Position numbers and translations under genes: made by a program. A DNA stretch of 64,000 bases from Salinispora vitiensis (GTDB lineage Bacteria > Actinomycetota > Actinomycetes > Mycobacteriales > Micromonosporaceae). The notes below the pieces were generated by a model, which saw only the letters and a list, made by a program, of their open reading frames with translations, ran no database searches and was not told the DNA's origin. The stretch spans positions 1,673,947 to 1,737,946 of the forward strand of contig NZ_KB900388.1 of assembly GCF_000378825.1 (NCBI RefSeq), in the 5' to 3' direction. Positions 32,092 to 39,725 of the stretch are shown one piece after another (position 1 is the stretch's first letter; each line of letters begins with the position of its first letter).

Positions 32092-32811
32092 GTGGGCAGC
32101 ACTGCGGAGCACCAGACGCCGACGCCAGAGCCGGAGTCCCTCACCGACCTACTCGGCGGGCGACGTGGCGCGATCGACGCCACCGTGCCGCCGGTGGCGT
32201 TCGCGGCCGGCTGGCTCCTCGGCGGCGAGTCGCTGCAGATCGGGGTCGGCGCGGCACTGGTGACCGGCGCGGCCGTGGCGGGCTGGCGCTGGCGCCGCGG
32301 GCATCGACCCAGGTCCGTGCTGGTGGGTCTGCTCGCCGTCTGCGTCGGCGCGCTGGTCGCGCTCCGGACCGGACGGGCCGAGGACTTCTTCCTGATACAG
32401 CTTCTCGCGAATGCGGCGAGCGCACTCGCCTGGATGGTCAGCATCGTGATCCGCTGGCCACTTCTGGGAGTGGTCGTCGGCGGTGTGTTGCGACAGCGGA
32501 CCCGCTGGCGCCGGGACCCGGCGCTCCTGCGCGCCTACGGGCGCGGCAGTTGGGTCTGGACCGCCAGCTTCCTGCTGCGGGTTTCGGTCTTCCTGCCGTT
32601 GTGGCTCGGCGGCCAGGTGGTCGCGTTGAGCGTGGCCCGAGTAGCGCTGAGCTGGCCGTTGGTGGCTGCCGTCCTCGGGGTGAGTTGGGTGGTGGTGCGC
32701 CGCTCACTGCCGGCCGGTCATCCGGGGCTACGGCATCCGACACTCCCGGGCGAGGCATCGACGCAGGACGAACAGGCGCCAAAGCGCGAGTCGGCGGGCA
32801 GCCCGGGCTAG
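32092..32811 (+). CDS. DUF3159 integral membrane protein
   Basis: 239 residues from GTG 32092, preceded by GGGAGGGAAG. The segment SLTDLLGGRRGAIDATVPPVAFAAGWLLGG is the DUF3159 family opening. Five to six transmembrane helices follow, with RPRSVLVGLLAVCVGALVALRTGRAEDFFLIQLLANAASALAWMVS as conserved core. The C-terminus is a Glu/Gln/Pro-rich tail. The family is actinobacterial and its function is unknown; genes near tRNA-like or sigma factor loci have been noted elsewhere but not here. It is flanked by a strong terminator. Confidence 0.9.
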   Translation: MGSTAEHQTPTPEPESLTDLLGGRRGAIDATVPPVAFAAGWLLGGESLQIGVGAALVTGAAVAGWRWRRGHRPRSVLVGLLAVCVGALVALRTGRAEDFFLIQLLANAASALAWMVSIVIRWPLLGVVVGGVLRQRTRWRRDPALLRAYGRGSWVWTASFLLRVSVFLPLWLGGQVVALSVARVALSWPLVAAVLGVSWVVVRRSLPAGHPGLRHPTLPGEASTQDEQAPKRESAGSPG

Positions 32812-32819
32812 ATAGAAAG

Positions 32820-32851
32820 GGAGAGGCCGCCACGGGGGGAGCGGCCTCTCC
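32820..32851. terminator. terminator hairpin after DUF3159
   Basis: GGAGAGGCCGC and GCGGCCTCTCC form a perfect 11-base-pair stem with a 10-base loop, nine bases after the stop codon. Confidence 0.88.
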
Positions 32852-33051
32852 GGTGACGTACATTACCCCGTCGGGATCAGCTCCGCGCTCCCGGGGCACA
32901 CGATTTTTGGCCAGTTTGCATATTGCGCACACTCCGGCCAATCGGGCGTACCGGAACCGGGCCGAGGCGGGGCCTCGAATCGCCCCGCCTCCGCTCGTAA
33001 CCGTCCAGCAACCCTAGGGGAAATGTCCATTTACGTCGCTAAGCCGGGGAC

Positions 33052-35952
33052 TCAGTCGTTCGGAAAGAGCCGCCCAAAGTCGGCGTACGCCATCGCGACA
33101 TCGGCCTGGGCCCAGAACCGGTGGTAGCGGAACGTCGGCTCCGCGCCGCCGTCCAGATAAGCCTGGACCTTCGGCCAGTCCGGATCGTTGAGATAGAACG
33201 ACCGGATCTCGACGAAGCTCCTACCCTCCTCGATCACGTCGCCGTTGGGCATCGCGCCCGTCCAGCCCGGCGGCAGGTAGAGACCCTGCCCGGTGCTGGC
33301 GTCGTAGACATCGTCGAAGCGCTCGTAGTCGCCCCGCGCCTCCACCGTCGACACACCCAGGGCGTCGCTGGCGGCGTGTAGCGCGTCCAGCAGCCCCTTG
33401 GCCGTGTTCTTCGCGGCCACGTTCCCCGACCGCGCCGCGTACGCGGTCAGGGTCCGGGCGTAGGCCGCGGCGGCACCGACGTCCTGGCCGGTGTCGGTCA
33501 CCTCGACGTGCAGGTCGGTGTTCGGCTCCGGGTTGGTCGGGTTCCAGGTGTTCGGCTGGCCCGTCCAGGTGAGCTCGGCCGGGATCGACCAGTCGGCGCC
33601 CAGCGTGGTGTTGGCGATCGCCCAGGGCACCCACCGGTCCAGCAACGCCTCGGCCCGGGCATCACCGGTCTCCAGGTACAACTCGGCGATCCGGTGCATC
33701 GACCAGACCTGCATGCCGAACCACTGGTTCGACGGCGGGTCGTGGTAGACCGGCTTCTCGTCGTAGAACATGCCGTAGAAGGTCGGCGTTCCCGCGGGTG
33801 GCTGGCCGTACCGGCCGCCCCAGCTGTTGGTCGCACCACCGGCGATCGCACCCTCGGCGGACTGGAGCCAGGTATACAGCTCCAGCTGCCGCTCCAGACT
33901 CTGGGCCCAGTCGGTGGTCGCGCTCGGCGACCTCGGCTCCAGCTCCGGCACGGTGGTCAGGGCCCAGGCCGCGAAGGGGTTCTGGTAGCCGAAGTGGTTG
34001 TGGCTGGAGCCGATCCGCCACGACCAGTTCTGACCCTGCTCGTACGCGCCACCCCAGGCGTAGTACCAGGACAGGAGGTAGTGCGCGGACTCCCGGCCAC
34101 TGCCGGCAGGGCAGGTGGACGCCCCGACACAGTTGCCGATCTGCTTGAAGTACTTGTCGAACATCGCGTACCGCAGGTAGTCACCCATTTTGGCGGCCTT
34201 GGCCACCGTGTCCGCCACCTCCGCGGCCCGGCCCTGCTGGGTGGCCCAGGTCAGCGCCCAGTAGGCGGCCTGCACCGCCCGCGCGTCGGCGTCCGGCGCG
34301 TTCGTGTACTTCCACTGCTTCGCCGGTGCGTTCTGCTCCTGGACGGCGATGTCCAGGAAGCCGTACTGCCCGCCGTGGGTGAAGGTCTCGCAGGACGGCT
34401 GCGGGACGGTCTCCCAGACCGACTCCTGCTGCCCGCGCTGGAACGTGTTGATGTACGCCGGCCGGGTGGTGCCGTCGCCGCACCGGCCGAAGCCGTAGGT
34501 GTTGTCCACGTCGAGCAACCAGTGCATGCCGTAGATGTCACCGGTGCCGTAGGTGGACTGGAGTTCGGCCCGCAACGGGTCCTGGCCGACCGGGACATTC
34601 GGTTGCAGCTGCGCCGGGTACTGGCTGGGCAGGTCGTACTCGGCGGCGTACTGCGCGGTGCCGGGAGCGCCCGCGGTCGGCTGATCGGCGGAGGAGGGGA
34701 TGATGTAGTTCTCCAGCACCGTCCAGGCGTTGTTGAACGGCGCCCAGTCCTCGGTCACCCGGCCGTACTGCGCCTCCAACCAGAGCCAGAAGCTGAACGC
34801 CTCACTCGTGGTCTCGTGGCCGTGGTCCGGCGCCTCGACGATCAGGGTCTCGATGGAGTGGTACGGCACCCCCTCGGGGCTGAAGTACCCCGAATTCTTG
34901 ATCTTGCCGTACTGGGTGAGGAACCGTGCGATGTACTCGTTGTCGCCGCCGGGAACGTCGTTGTCAATCTCCGTCGCGGTAATCGTCAGGGTGGCGAGGC
35001 CGGCGGCGGACGCGGTGATCGTCGCACTCCCCCCGGCGGTGTCGGCGTCCTCGGCCGCCGACACGGTCACGTCGACACCGGTGTTCCAGTTCCCGGTGGT
35101 CAGCGTCAGCGAGGTGGGGGCGACGGTGAGGTCGGAGTCACCGGTACGGCCGAGGCTCACCGGGACGTTCGCGGCCGGCGCCGCACTCAACGTCAGGGTC
35201 ACGGTGGCGCTGCCGCCCTCCGGTACGCCCACCGTGGCAGGAGTGGCGACCAGTTGCGGACCGGTGGCGGGCGCGACGGTGAAGGACTGCTCCGCGATCG
35301 CGCTGAGCCCGGTGTCGTCGTACGCCCGGGCCTGCACGGTGTAGGAGCCGGCCGGCAGCCCCGGCAGGGTGTACCCGTACGGCGCGGTGGTGTCGGTGTT
35401 GACCAGCAGACCGTTGCGGTAGAACTCGACCTTGCTGATGCTCCCGTCCGGGTCGCTGGCGGTGGCCGTCAGCGGCACGTCGGCCGGCGCCTCGAAGGGC
35501 CCCGCCGGCACGTTCAGCGTCACCGTCGGCGGCTGCTGCGCACCGCCGCAGGGAACGCCGTTGACGGAGAACGAGGTCGGGTCGGCGTTGGTACCGCTGT
35601 ACGCGGCGTTGAAGCCGATCTGCGCGGTGCCGCCGGTGCCGAGACCGCCGTTCCACGACTCGTTGGTGGCGGTGACGTCGCTGCCGCTCTGGCTCCACCG
35701 CGCCGACCAGCCGTGGGTGATGGTCTGGTTGCCGGCGAAGGCAAACCGCAGGGTCCAGCCCGTGATCGGGTCGCCGAGATTGGTGAGGGTGATGTTCGCG
35801 GTGAAGCCGCTGCCCCAGTCGTTGGTGGTGTAGCTGACGTCGCACGTCGGCGCGGCCGACGCGGCCGGCGCGGGTAGGGCCGCCCCGCCGGCTACCACCA
35901 GTACCGCCGCGGTGACTATCGCCCAGCCGCGGCGTCGGTTCATGGGTCTCAT
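33052..35952 (-). CDS. secreted GH48 cellobiohydrolase with CBM2, Ig-like and Calx-beta-like modules
   Basis: 966 residues from ATG 35952, with AGGAGG eight bases upstream; the longer frame is noise. Order: signal peptide to about 34 (VVAGGAALPAPAASAA); CBM2 at 35-136 (CDVSYTTNDWGSGFTANITL, NESWNGG, VPCGG); Ig-like module 141-227; Calx-beta-like module 231-333; GH48 catalytic domain 338-966. The acid Glu lies in GHETTSEAFSFW (Glu380). DNTYGFGRCGDG, YINTFQRGQQESVWETVPQPS and RFWAQADVAMAYADFG are GH48 hallmarks. The enzyme releases cellobiose from reducing ends of crystalline cellulose. It is divergent from a beta-glucosidase across CebR-like sites. Confidence 0.95.
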   Translation of the reverse strand: MRPMNRRRGWAIVTAAVLVVAGGAALPAPAASAAPTCDVSYTTNDWGSGFTANITLTNLGDPITGWTLRFAFAGNQTITHGWSARWSQSGSDVTATNESWNGGLGTGGTAQIGFNAAYSGTNADPTSFSVNGVPCGGAQQPPTVTLNVPAGPFEAPADVPLTATASDPDGSISKVEFYRNGLLVNTDTTAPYGYTLPGLPAGSYTVQARAYDDTGLSAIAEQSFTVAPATGPQLVATPATVGVPEGGSATVTLTLSAAPAANVPVSLGRTGDSDLTVAPTSLTLTTGNWNTGVDVTVSAAEDADTAGGSATITASAAGLATLTITATEIDNDVPGGDNEYIARFLTQYGKIKNSGYFSPEGVPYHSIETLIVEAPDHGHETTSEAFSFWLWLEAQYGRVTEDWAPFNNAWTVLENYIIPSSADQPTAGAPGTAQYAAEYDLPSQYPAQLQPNVPVGQDPLRAELQSTYGTGDIYGMHWLLDVDNTYGFGRCGDGTTRPAYINTFQRGQQESVWETVPQPSCETFTHGGQYGFLDIAVQEQNAPAKQWKYTNAPDADARAVQAAYWALTWATQQGRAAEVADTVAKAAKMGDYLRYAMFDKYFKQIGNCVGASTCPAGSGRESAHYLLSWYYAWGGAYEQGQNWSWRIGSSHNHFGYQNPFAAWALTTVPELEPRSPSATTDWAQSLERQLELYTWLQSAEGAIAGGATNSWGGRYGQPPAGTPTFYGMFYDEKPVYHDPPSNQWFGMQVWSMHRIAELYLETGDARAEALLDRWVPWAIANTTLGADWSIPAELTWTGQPNTWNPTNPEPNTDLHVEVTDTGQDVGAAAAYARTLTAYAARSGNVAAKNTAKGLLDALHAASDALGVSTVEARGDYERFDDVYDASTGQGLYLPPGWTGAMPNGDVIEEGRSFVEIRSFYLNDPDWPKVQAYLDGGAEPTFRYHRFWAQADVAMAYADFGRLFPND

Positions 35953-36179
35953 GCGCGGTGCCTCCTCGGGCCAGGCCGGAGCCGAGACTCCGGCGGGGCG
36001 CCTGGCCGTTCTTCCTGCGGCGGGCGAGGCACCCGGGGTGAAGGACCTCCGGCCAAGGCCGGGGCCGGTGACGTGGCGTGGACGGGCACCCGTCCACCTC
36101 GGGTGCCGCACCGGACGTCCCCGGCTGCCCTCGGCCCCGCGCTCCCGCGACGGCGGCTCACCCATCAGCTTGCCACGCC

Positions 36180-36193
36180 TGGAAACGCTCCCA
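36180..36193. promoter_or_regulatory. CebR-like operator 1 (GH48 side)
   Basis: TGGAAACGCTCCCA matches the CebR consensus TGGGAGCGCTCCCA at 12 of 14 positions. It is 228 bases upstream of the GH48 start. Confidence 0.7.
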
Positions 36194-36287
36194 CAAGGAG
36201 AGATTGAATCAATGCAGTTGGATGTTTCAATTTTGTTACGACGCTTTCACAAAGCAGTTACGAGACGTTACAGTCGCACCAGAACAT

Positions 36288-36301
36288 TGGGAGCGCTTCC
36301 A
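36288..36301. promoter_or_regulatory. CebR-like operator 2
   Basis: TGGGAGCGCTTCCA matches the CebR consensus at 13 of 14 positions. It lies between the divergent cellulase and beta-glucosidase genes, next to an AT-rich stretch that could be the cellulase promoter. Confidence 0.78.
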
Positions 36302-36420
36302 CCTCGCCTCCCACTTCCATAGTGGAAGGAGGTGAATCCACAAGCCACTCGCGTGACCCGGCTCCCAGGTGACACGCACGGGCCAGACGCCACCGTCCGA
36401 CCCGGCGTGTCCAGCACCGA

Positions 36421-36451
36421 TGGGGGCGGGGGCTGCCCTCCCCCGCCCCCA
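36421..36451. terminator. G/C-rich hairpin in the cellulase/beta-glucosidase intergenic region
   Basis: TGGGGGCGGGGG pairs perfectly with CCCCCGCCCCCA (12 base pairs, loop CTGCCCT). Its place between divergent genes is odd for a terminator. It may insulate the two promoters or end a short transcript. Confidence 0.5.
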
Positions 36452-36558
36452 TCTCGCACCCCGGCGACAGTGCGACCGGGGCGCACCGCCCCCCGCCCTG
36501 CCTAGAATCCCCGCACCTCCGGGCTCCCGCCGGGAGGACCGAAGGCGTACTCTGTCCT

Positions 36559-36572
36559 TGGGAGCGCTCCCG
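36559..36572. promoter_or_regulatory. CebR-like operator 3 (beta-glucosidase side)
   Basis: TGGGAGCGCTCCCG matches the CebR consensus at 13 of 14 positions and contains a 12-base perfect palindrome. It lies 35 bases before the GH1 ATG. Confidence 0.82.
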
Positions 36573-36606
36573 GTCCGATTCAGAACTAGCAGAGGAGACT
36601 CCCCCG

Positions 36607-37980
36607 ATGTCTACCCTCCCCCACCCCGCGCAGCCCGACAGCTCGGAGTCCCGGCCGGCGGGCACGCTGCGCTTCCCACCGAACTTTGGCTGGGGAGCCG
36701 CCACCTCCGCCTACCAGATCGAGGGCGCGGCCAAGGAGGACGGCCGGGGCGAGTCGATCTGGGACACCTTCAGCCACACCCCGGGACGAATCCGGAACGG
36801 CGACACCGGTGACATCGCCGCCAACCACTACCACCGCTACGACGCGGACCTCGACCTCATGGCCGAGCTGGGCCTGCGCAGCTACCGGTTCTCCATCGCC
36901 TGGCCCCGCATCCAGCCCGATGGCACCGGTGCGCCCAACCAGCGCGGGCTGGACTTCTACCGGCGGCTGCTCGACGGACTACACGACCGCGGCATCCAGC
37001 CGGTGGCGACGTTGTTCCACTGGGACCTCCCCCAGGCCCTCCAGGACCGGGGCGGCTGGGAATCCCGGGAAGTCGCCTACCGCTTCGCCGACTACGCCGA
37101 ACACGTCTTCCAGGCCCTCGGAGACCGGGTGCCGACCTGGCTCACCATCAACGAACCGAAGACCGTGGTGCAGAACGGCTACCTCTCCGGCCATCACGCC
37201 CCCGGTCACCAGGACCAGCAGGCCGCATATCTGGTCGCGCACCACCTGCAGCTCGCGCACGGACTCGCCGTCCGGGCGTACCGGGCCGTCGATGGCATCG
37301 GGCGCATCGGCCCGGCGTTCAACCTGCACCCGTGCTACCCGGCCGACTCCTCCCCCGACGCGACCGAGGCGGCGTGGCGCTACGACGGCTACGAGAACCG
37401 GCTCTACCTCGACTCGACGCTCACCGGCCAATACCCCCAGGACGTGCTCGACGACCTCGGCCCGGGCCACCGGATGATCCGCGGCATCCACGACGGCGAC
37501 CTCGGCATCATCTGCGCTCCCGTGGACCTACTGGCCGTGCAGTACTACACCCCGTACTACGTCACGGCCGCCGGCACCACCGTGCGACGCTGGCCCACCT
37601 CCGAGGCGTCCTGGCAGCAGATCTACCCCGAAGGCATGTACGACATCCTCACCCGGATCACCCGGGACTACGGCCCGATCCCGCTGACCGTGACCGAGAA
37701 CGGCCTACCCACCCCCGACACCCTCGGCGCTGACGGGACGGTTGACGACGGCCGGCGGATCCAGTTCCTCCACGATCACCTGGCCGCCGCACACCGCGCC
37801 ATCGCCGCCGGCGTACCACTGGAGAGCTTCCACGTCTGGTCCCTGCTGGACAACTTCGAGTGGGCCGAGGGCTACGACCAGCGCTGGGGGCTGGTCTACG
37901 TGGACTACCCCACCCAACGCCGAGTGCCCAAGCGCAGCGCACACTGGTACCGCGAGGTGATCGCGGCGGGCGGGTTCTGA
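36607..37980 (+). CDS. bglC: GH1 beta-glucosidase (BglC-like)
   Basis: 457 residues. It begins FPPNFGWGAATSAYQIEGAAKEDGRGESIWDTF, the GH1 N-terminal signature. The acid/base Glu183 is in TINEP and the nucleophile Glu364 in LTVTENGLP. ESFHVWSLLDNFEWAEGYDQRWGLVYVDY is the aglycone-side C-terminal block. There is no signal peptide, so it works in the cytoplasm on imported cellobiose or cello-oligomers to give glucose. In Streptomyces the equivalent gene is repressed by CebR; the perfect-palindrome box directly before this gene supports the same. AGAGGAG precedes the ATG. cebEFG importer genes are not in the window. Confidence 0.95.
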   Translation: MSTLPHPAQPDSSESRPAGTLRFPPNFGWGAATSAYQIEGAAKEDGRGESIWDTFSHTPGRIRNGDTGDIAANHYHRYDADLDLMAELGLRSYRFSIAWPRIQPDGTGAPNQRGLDFYRRLLDGLHDRGIQPVATLFHWDLPQALQDRGGWESREVAYRFADYAEHVFQALGDRVPTWLTINEPKTVVQNGYLSGHHAPGHQDQQAAYLVAHHLQLAHGLAVRAYRAVDGIGRIGPAFNLHPCYPADSSPDATEAAWRYDGYENRLYLDSTLTGQYPQDVLDDLGPGHRMIRGIHDGDLGIICAPVDLLAVQYYTPYYVTAAGTTVRRWPTSEASWQQIYPEGMYDILTRITRDYGPIPLTVTENGLPTPDTLGADGTVDDGRRIQFLHDHLAAAHRAIAAGVPLESFHVWSLLDNFEWAEGYDQRWGLVYVDYPTQRRVPKRSAHWYREVIAAGGF

Positions 37981-38056
37981 CCGCGAAGCGCAACCCACAC
38001 CCCACACGGGAGCGGTGCAACAGCGACGGTGGCGCGGAAGTCCGGTGGCGCGGAGG

Positions 38057-39442
38057 TCAGGAAGGAGCGGTCAACTCGCCGGTCCGGTCCAGATCGGCAA
38101 CCCCGGCCGCGTCGCCGATCCGGCCGAGTGCCACCAGCGCCGCGCCGGCCGCGCCGATCTCCGGGTTCCGCTGGTGCCAGACCGGCCGGGGAGCGAGGGC
38201 CACGGCGAAGGCCCGACGCCACCACTCGGACGCCGCCATCGCTCCGCCGCCCAGGACCACCTCGACCGGCCGCGGGCCCAGCTCCGACTCCAGGGCGGCC
38301 AGGTCCACCGCGACCAGCTCACACAGACCCCGCATCAGGCCAGCCAGGATCTCCACGGCAGTGGTGCCGAAGCCGAGCCCGGCCAACACCCCGGAACCCG
38401 CCGGAGCCAGCCCGGGCGGCCGGTCGCCCCCGAAACGGACGTTCACCGCCGGCCCACCGCCGACGACCGGCACCCGGGCCAGGGCCGCGCTCAGCGCGGC
38501 CCCGGCGGGGAGCCGCAGCTCCCGGTTGGCCCAGGCGAAGAGGTTGCCGCCCGCGGAGTACGCGTTCCCGGTCACGATGTGCCGCTGATCAACCCGATAC
38601 CGCCAGAGGCTCGGTGCCAGCCGGGGCAACGGCTCCCCCGGTGCGACTGCCCGCACCACCCGGACCGCCGCCGAGGTGCCCACCGTCACCGCCGCCCGTC
38701 CCGGATCAACGCAGCCCGAGCCGATATTCGAGGCGGCCCCGTCCCCGATCGGGGCCGTCCACCGCGCCCCGGCCAACGACGGCCAGCGGCGCGCGTACTC
38801 CGCGCGCAGCCGACCATGCCAGTCCACCGGCGCCAACTCCGGCAACTCCCCCGGGCCGGTGCCGGCCAGCGCACACGCCTCCGGGTCCCAGTCCATCGTG
38901 CCGAGGTCGAGCAGGCCGGTGCCGGAGGCCTGCGACACCGACATCGGGACCGGGTCCAGCAGCACGCCGAGGGCGTACTCGGCCAGCCCGGCGAAGCGGG
39001 TGGCGGGACCACCGGCTCTTGCCCGCAGCCAGGGCAGCCGGACCGACCAGTAACAGCGATGCCACCAGGTGCCGGTGCGCTGGTGGAAAGCCTCCGGGTC
39101 ACGCGGGCCGGGTTGCCCGGGCGGCGGCACCGGTCGGGTGTCCAGCCAGGTGAGCGCCGGGCCGATCGGATTGCCGTCGGCGTCGAGCGCGACCACCGAG
39201 TGCCACTGCGCGGACGTAGCCACCAGGTTGACACCGTCCAGGTGCCCGCCGGCGGCCAACTCGTCCAGGCACTGCCCCAGGCAGGCCAGGTAGCTCTGCG
39301 CGTCCAGCGTGCCGGCGCCGTCCCCGCCGATGACAGGGCTCACCCGCCGCCGGGCCAACGCCCCGGGCAGCAGCCGGACGGCCTCGTCGAGCACCATGCC
39401 CCGTACCGATGAGGTGCCCAGGTCCAACGCGAGTGTGGTCAT
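38057..39442 (-). CDS. FGGY-family carbohydrate kinase (gluconokinase/xylulokinase-like)
   Basis: 461 residues from ATG 39442. MTTLALDLGTSSVRGMVLDE is the phosphate-1 ATP-binding motif. ATSAQWHSVVALDADGNPIGPALTWLDTR is the N-domain substrate region. GDGAASNIGSGCVDPGRAAVTVGTSAAVRV is the hinge/phosphate-2 motif, and VVLGGGAMAASEWWRRAFA the adenosine motif. The family phosphorylates sugars or polyols with ATP; the AQWHS motif suits gluconate or xylulose kinases but does not settle it. It converges on bglC without a clear terminator. Its start lies within a duplicated stretch (39438-39514). Confidence 0.88.
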   Translation of the reverse strand: MTTLALDLGTSSVRGMVLDEAVRLLPGALARRRVSPVIGGDGAGTLDAQSYLACLGQCLDELAAGGHLDGVNLVATSAQWHSVVALDADGNPIGPALTWLDTRPVPPPGQPGPRDPEAFHQRTGTWWHRCYWSVRLPWLRARAGGPATRFAGLAEYALGVLLDPVPMSVSQASGTGLLDLGTMDWDPEACALAGTGPGELPELAPVDWHGRLRAEYARRWPSLAGARWTAPIGDGAASNIGSGCVDPGRAAVTVGTSAAVRVVRAVAPGEPLPRLAPSLWRYRVDQRHIVTGNAYSAGGNLFAWANRELRLPAGAALSAALARVPVVGGGPAVNVRFGGDRPPGLAPAGSGVLAGLGFGTTAVEILAGLMRGLCELVAVDLAALESELGPRPVEVVLGGGAMAASEWWRRAFAVALAPRPVWHQRNPEIGAAGAALVALGRIGDAAGVADLDRTGELTAPS

Positions 39443-39514
39443 CGTCGGTCACGCTATCCGGCCCGGGCGGGGTGAGGCTCCCGCTTCCGCGCTGTCGTCA
39501 TCGTCGGTCACGCT
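39438..39514. repeat. 18-base direct repeat spanning the kinase start
   Basis: GTCATCGTCGGTCACGCT occurs at 39438-39455 and 39497-39514, followed in each case by similar C/G-rich sequence. It looks like an imperfect duplication of about 50-59 bases. The first copy includes the kinase start codon. Confidence 0.75.
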
Positions 39515-39579
39515 TTCTCCGCCCGGCGCGGTGGAGCTCTCGCTACCGCCCTCGGCGACGACCGCGTAGGGTGGTGCAC

Positions 39580-39639
39580 ATGCTCGCGCACCTGCACCGC
39601 TGGTGGCCCGCCGACCCGGCGGCCACTCTTCGCGCGTAG
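39580..39639 (+). CDS. trpL: trp leader peptide
   Basis: A 19-residue frame, MLAHLHRWWPADPAATLRA, precedes the anthranilate synthase gene by 86 bases. Two adjacent Trp codons (39600-39606 area) sit just before sequence that can pair with the attenuator. The peptide resembles actinobacterial trp leaders (M-AH---WWW-A-PAA). Scarce charged tRNA-Trp would stall a ribosome here and allow the downstream gene to be read. Confidence 0.8.
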   Translation: MLAHLHRWWPADPAATLRA

Positions 39640-39668
39640 CTTCACGCGGCCGCCCGTCGAGGCGGCCG
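39618..39668 (+). promoter_or_regulatory. trp attenuator with mutually exclusive pairings
   Basis: GGCCGCC at 39648-39654 can pair with GGCGGCC inside the leader frame (39618-39624) or with GGCGGCC at 39661-39667. The latter forms an 8-base-pair hairpin, CGGCCGCC (39647-39654) with GGCGGCCG (39661-39668), just after the leader stop. A ribosome stalled at the Trp codons would change the choice. A direct repeat GGCACCGGACCG follows at about 39682 and 39704. Confidence 0.7.
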
Positions 39669-39725
39669 TCGGTCTCGGACCGGCACCGGACCGCCCATCG
39701 GGTGGCACCGGACCGAGGAGACCCG

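Larger units (their letters stand above)
35953..36606. other. regulatory intergenic region of the cellulose genes
   Basis: About 650 bases without a convincing gene. It contains three CebR-like boxes, a G/C-rich hairpin and an AT-rich stretch (36200-36260) with repeated TTTCA elements (GATGTTTCAATTTTG, GCTTTCACAAAG) that probably hosts the GH48 promoter on the minus strand. Confidence 0.6.

Noticed and set aside
33508-35877. 789-codon plus-strand frame opposite the GH48 gene
   Set aside because: Composed of Val/Gly/Arg-rich sequence without family features. The GH48 domains on the other strand are unmistakable.
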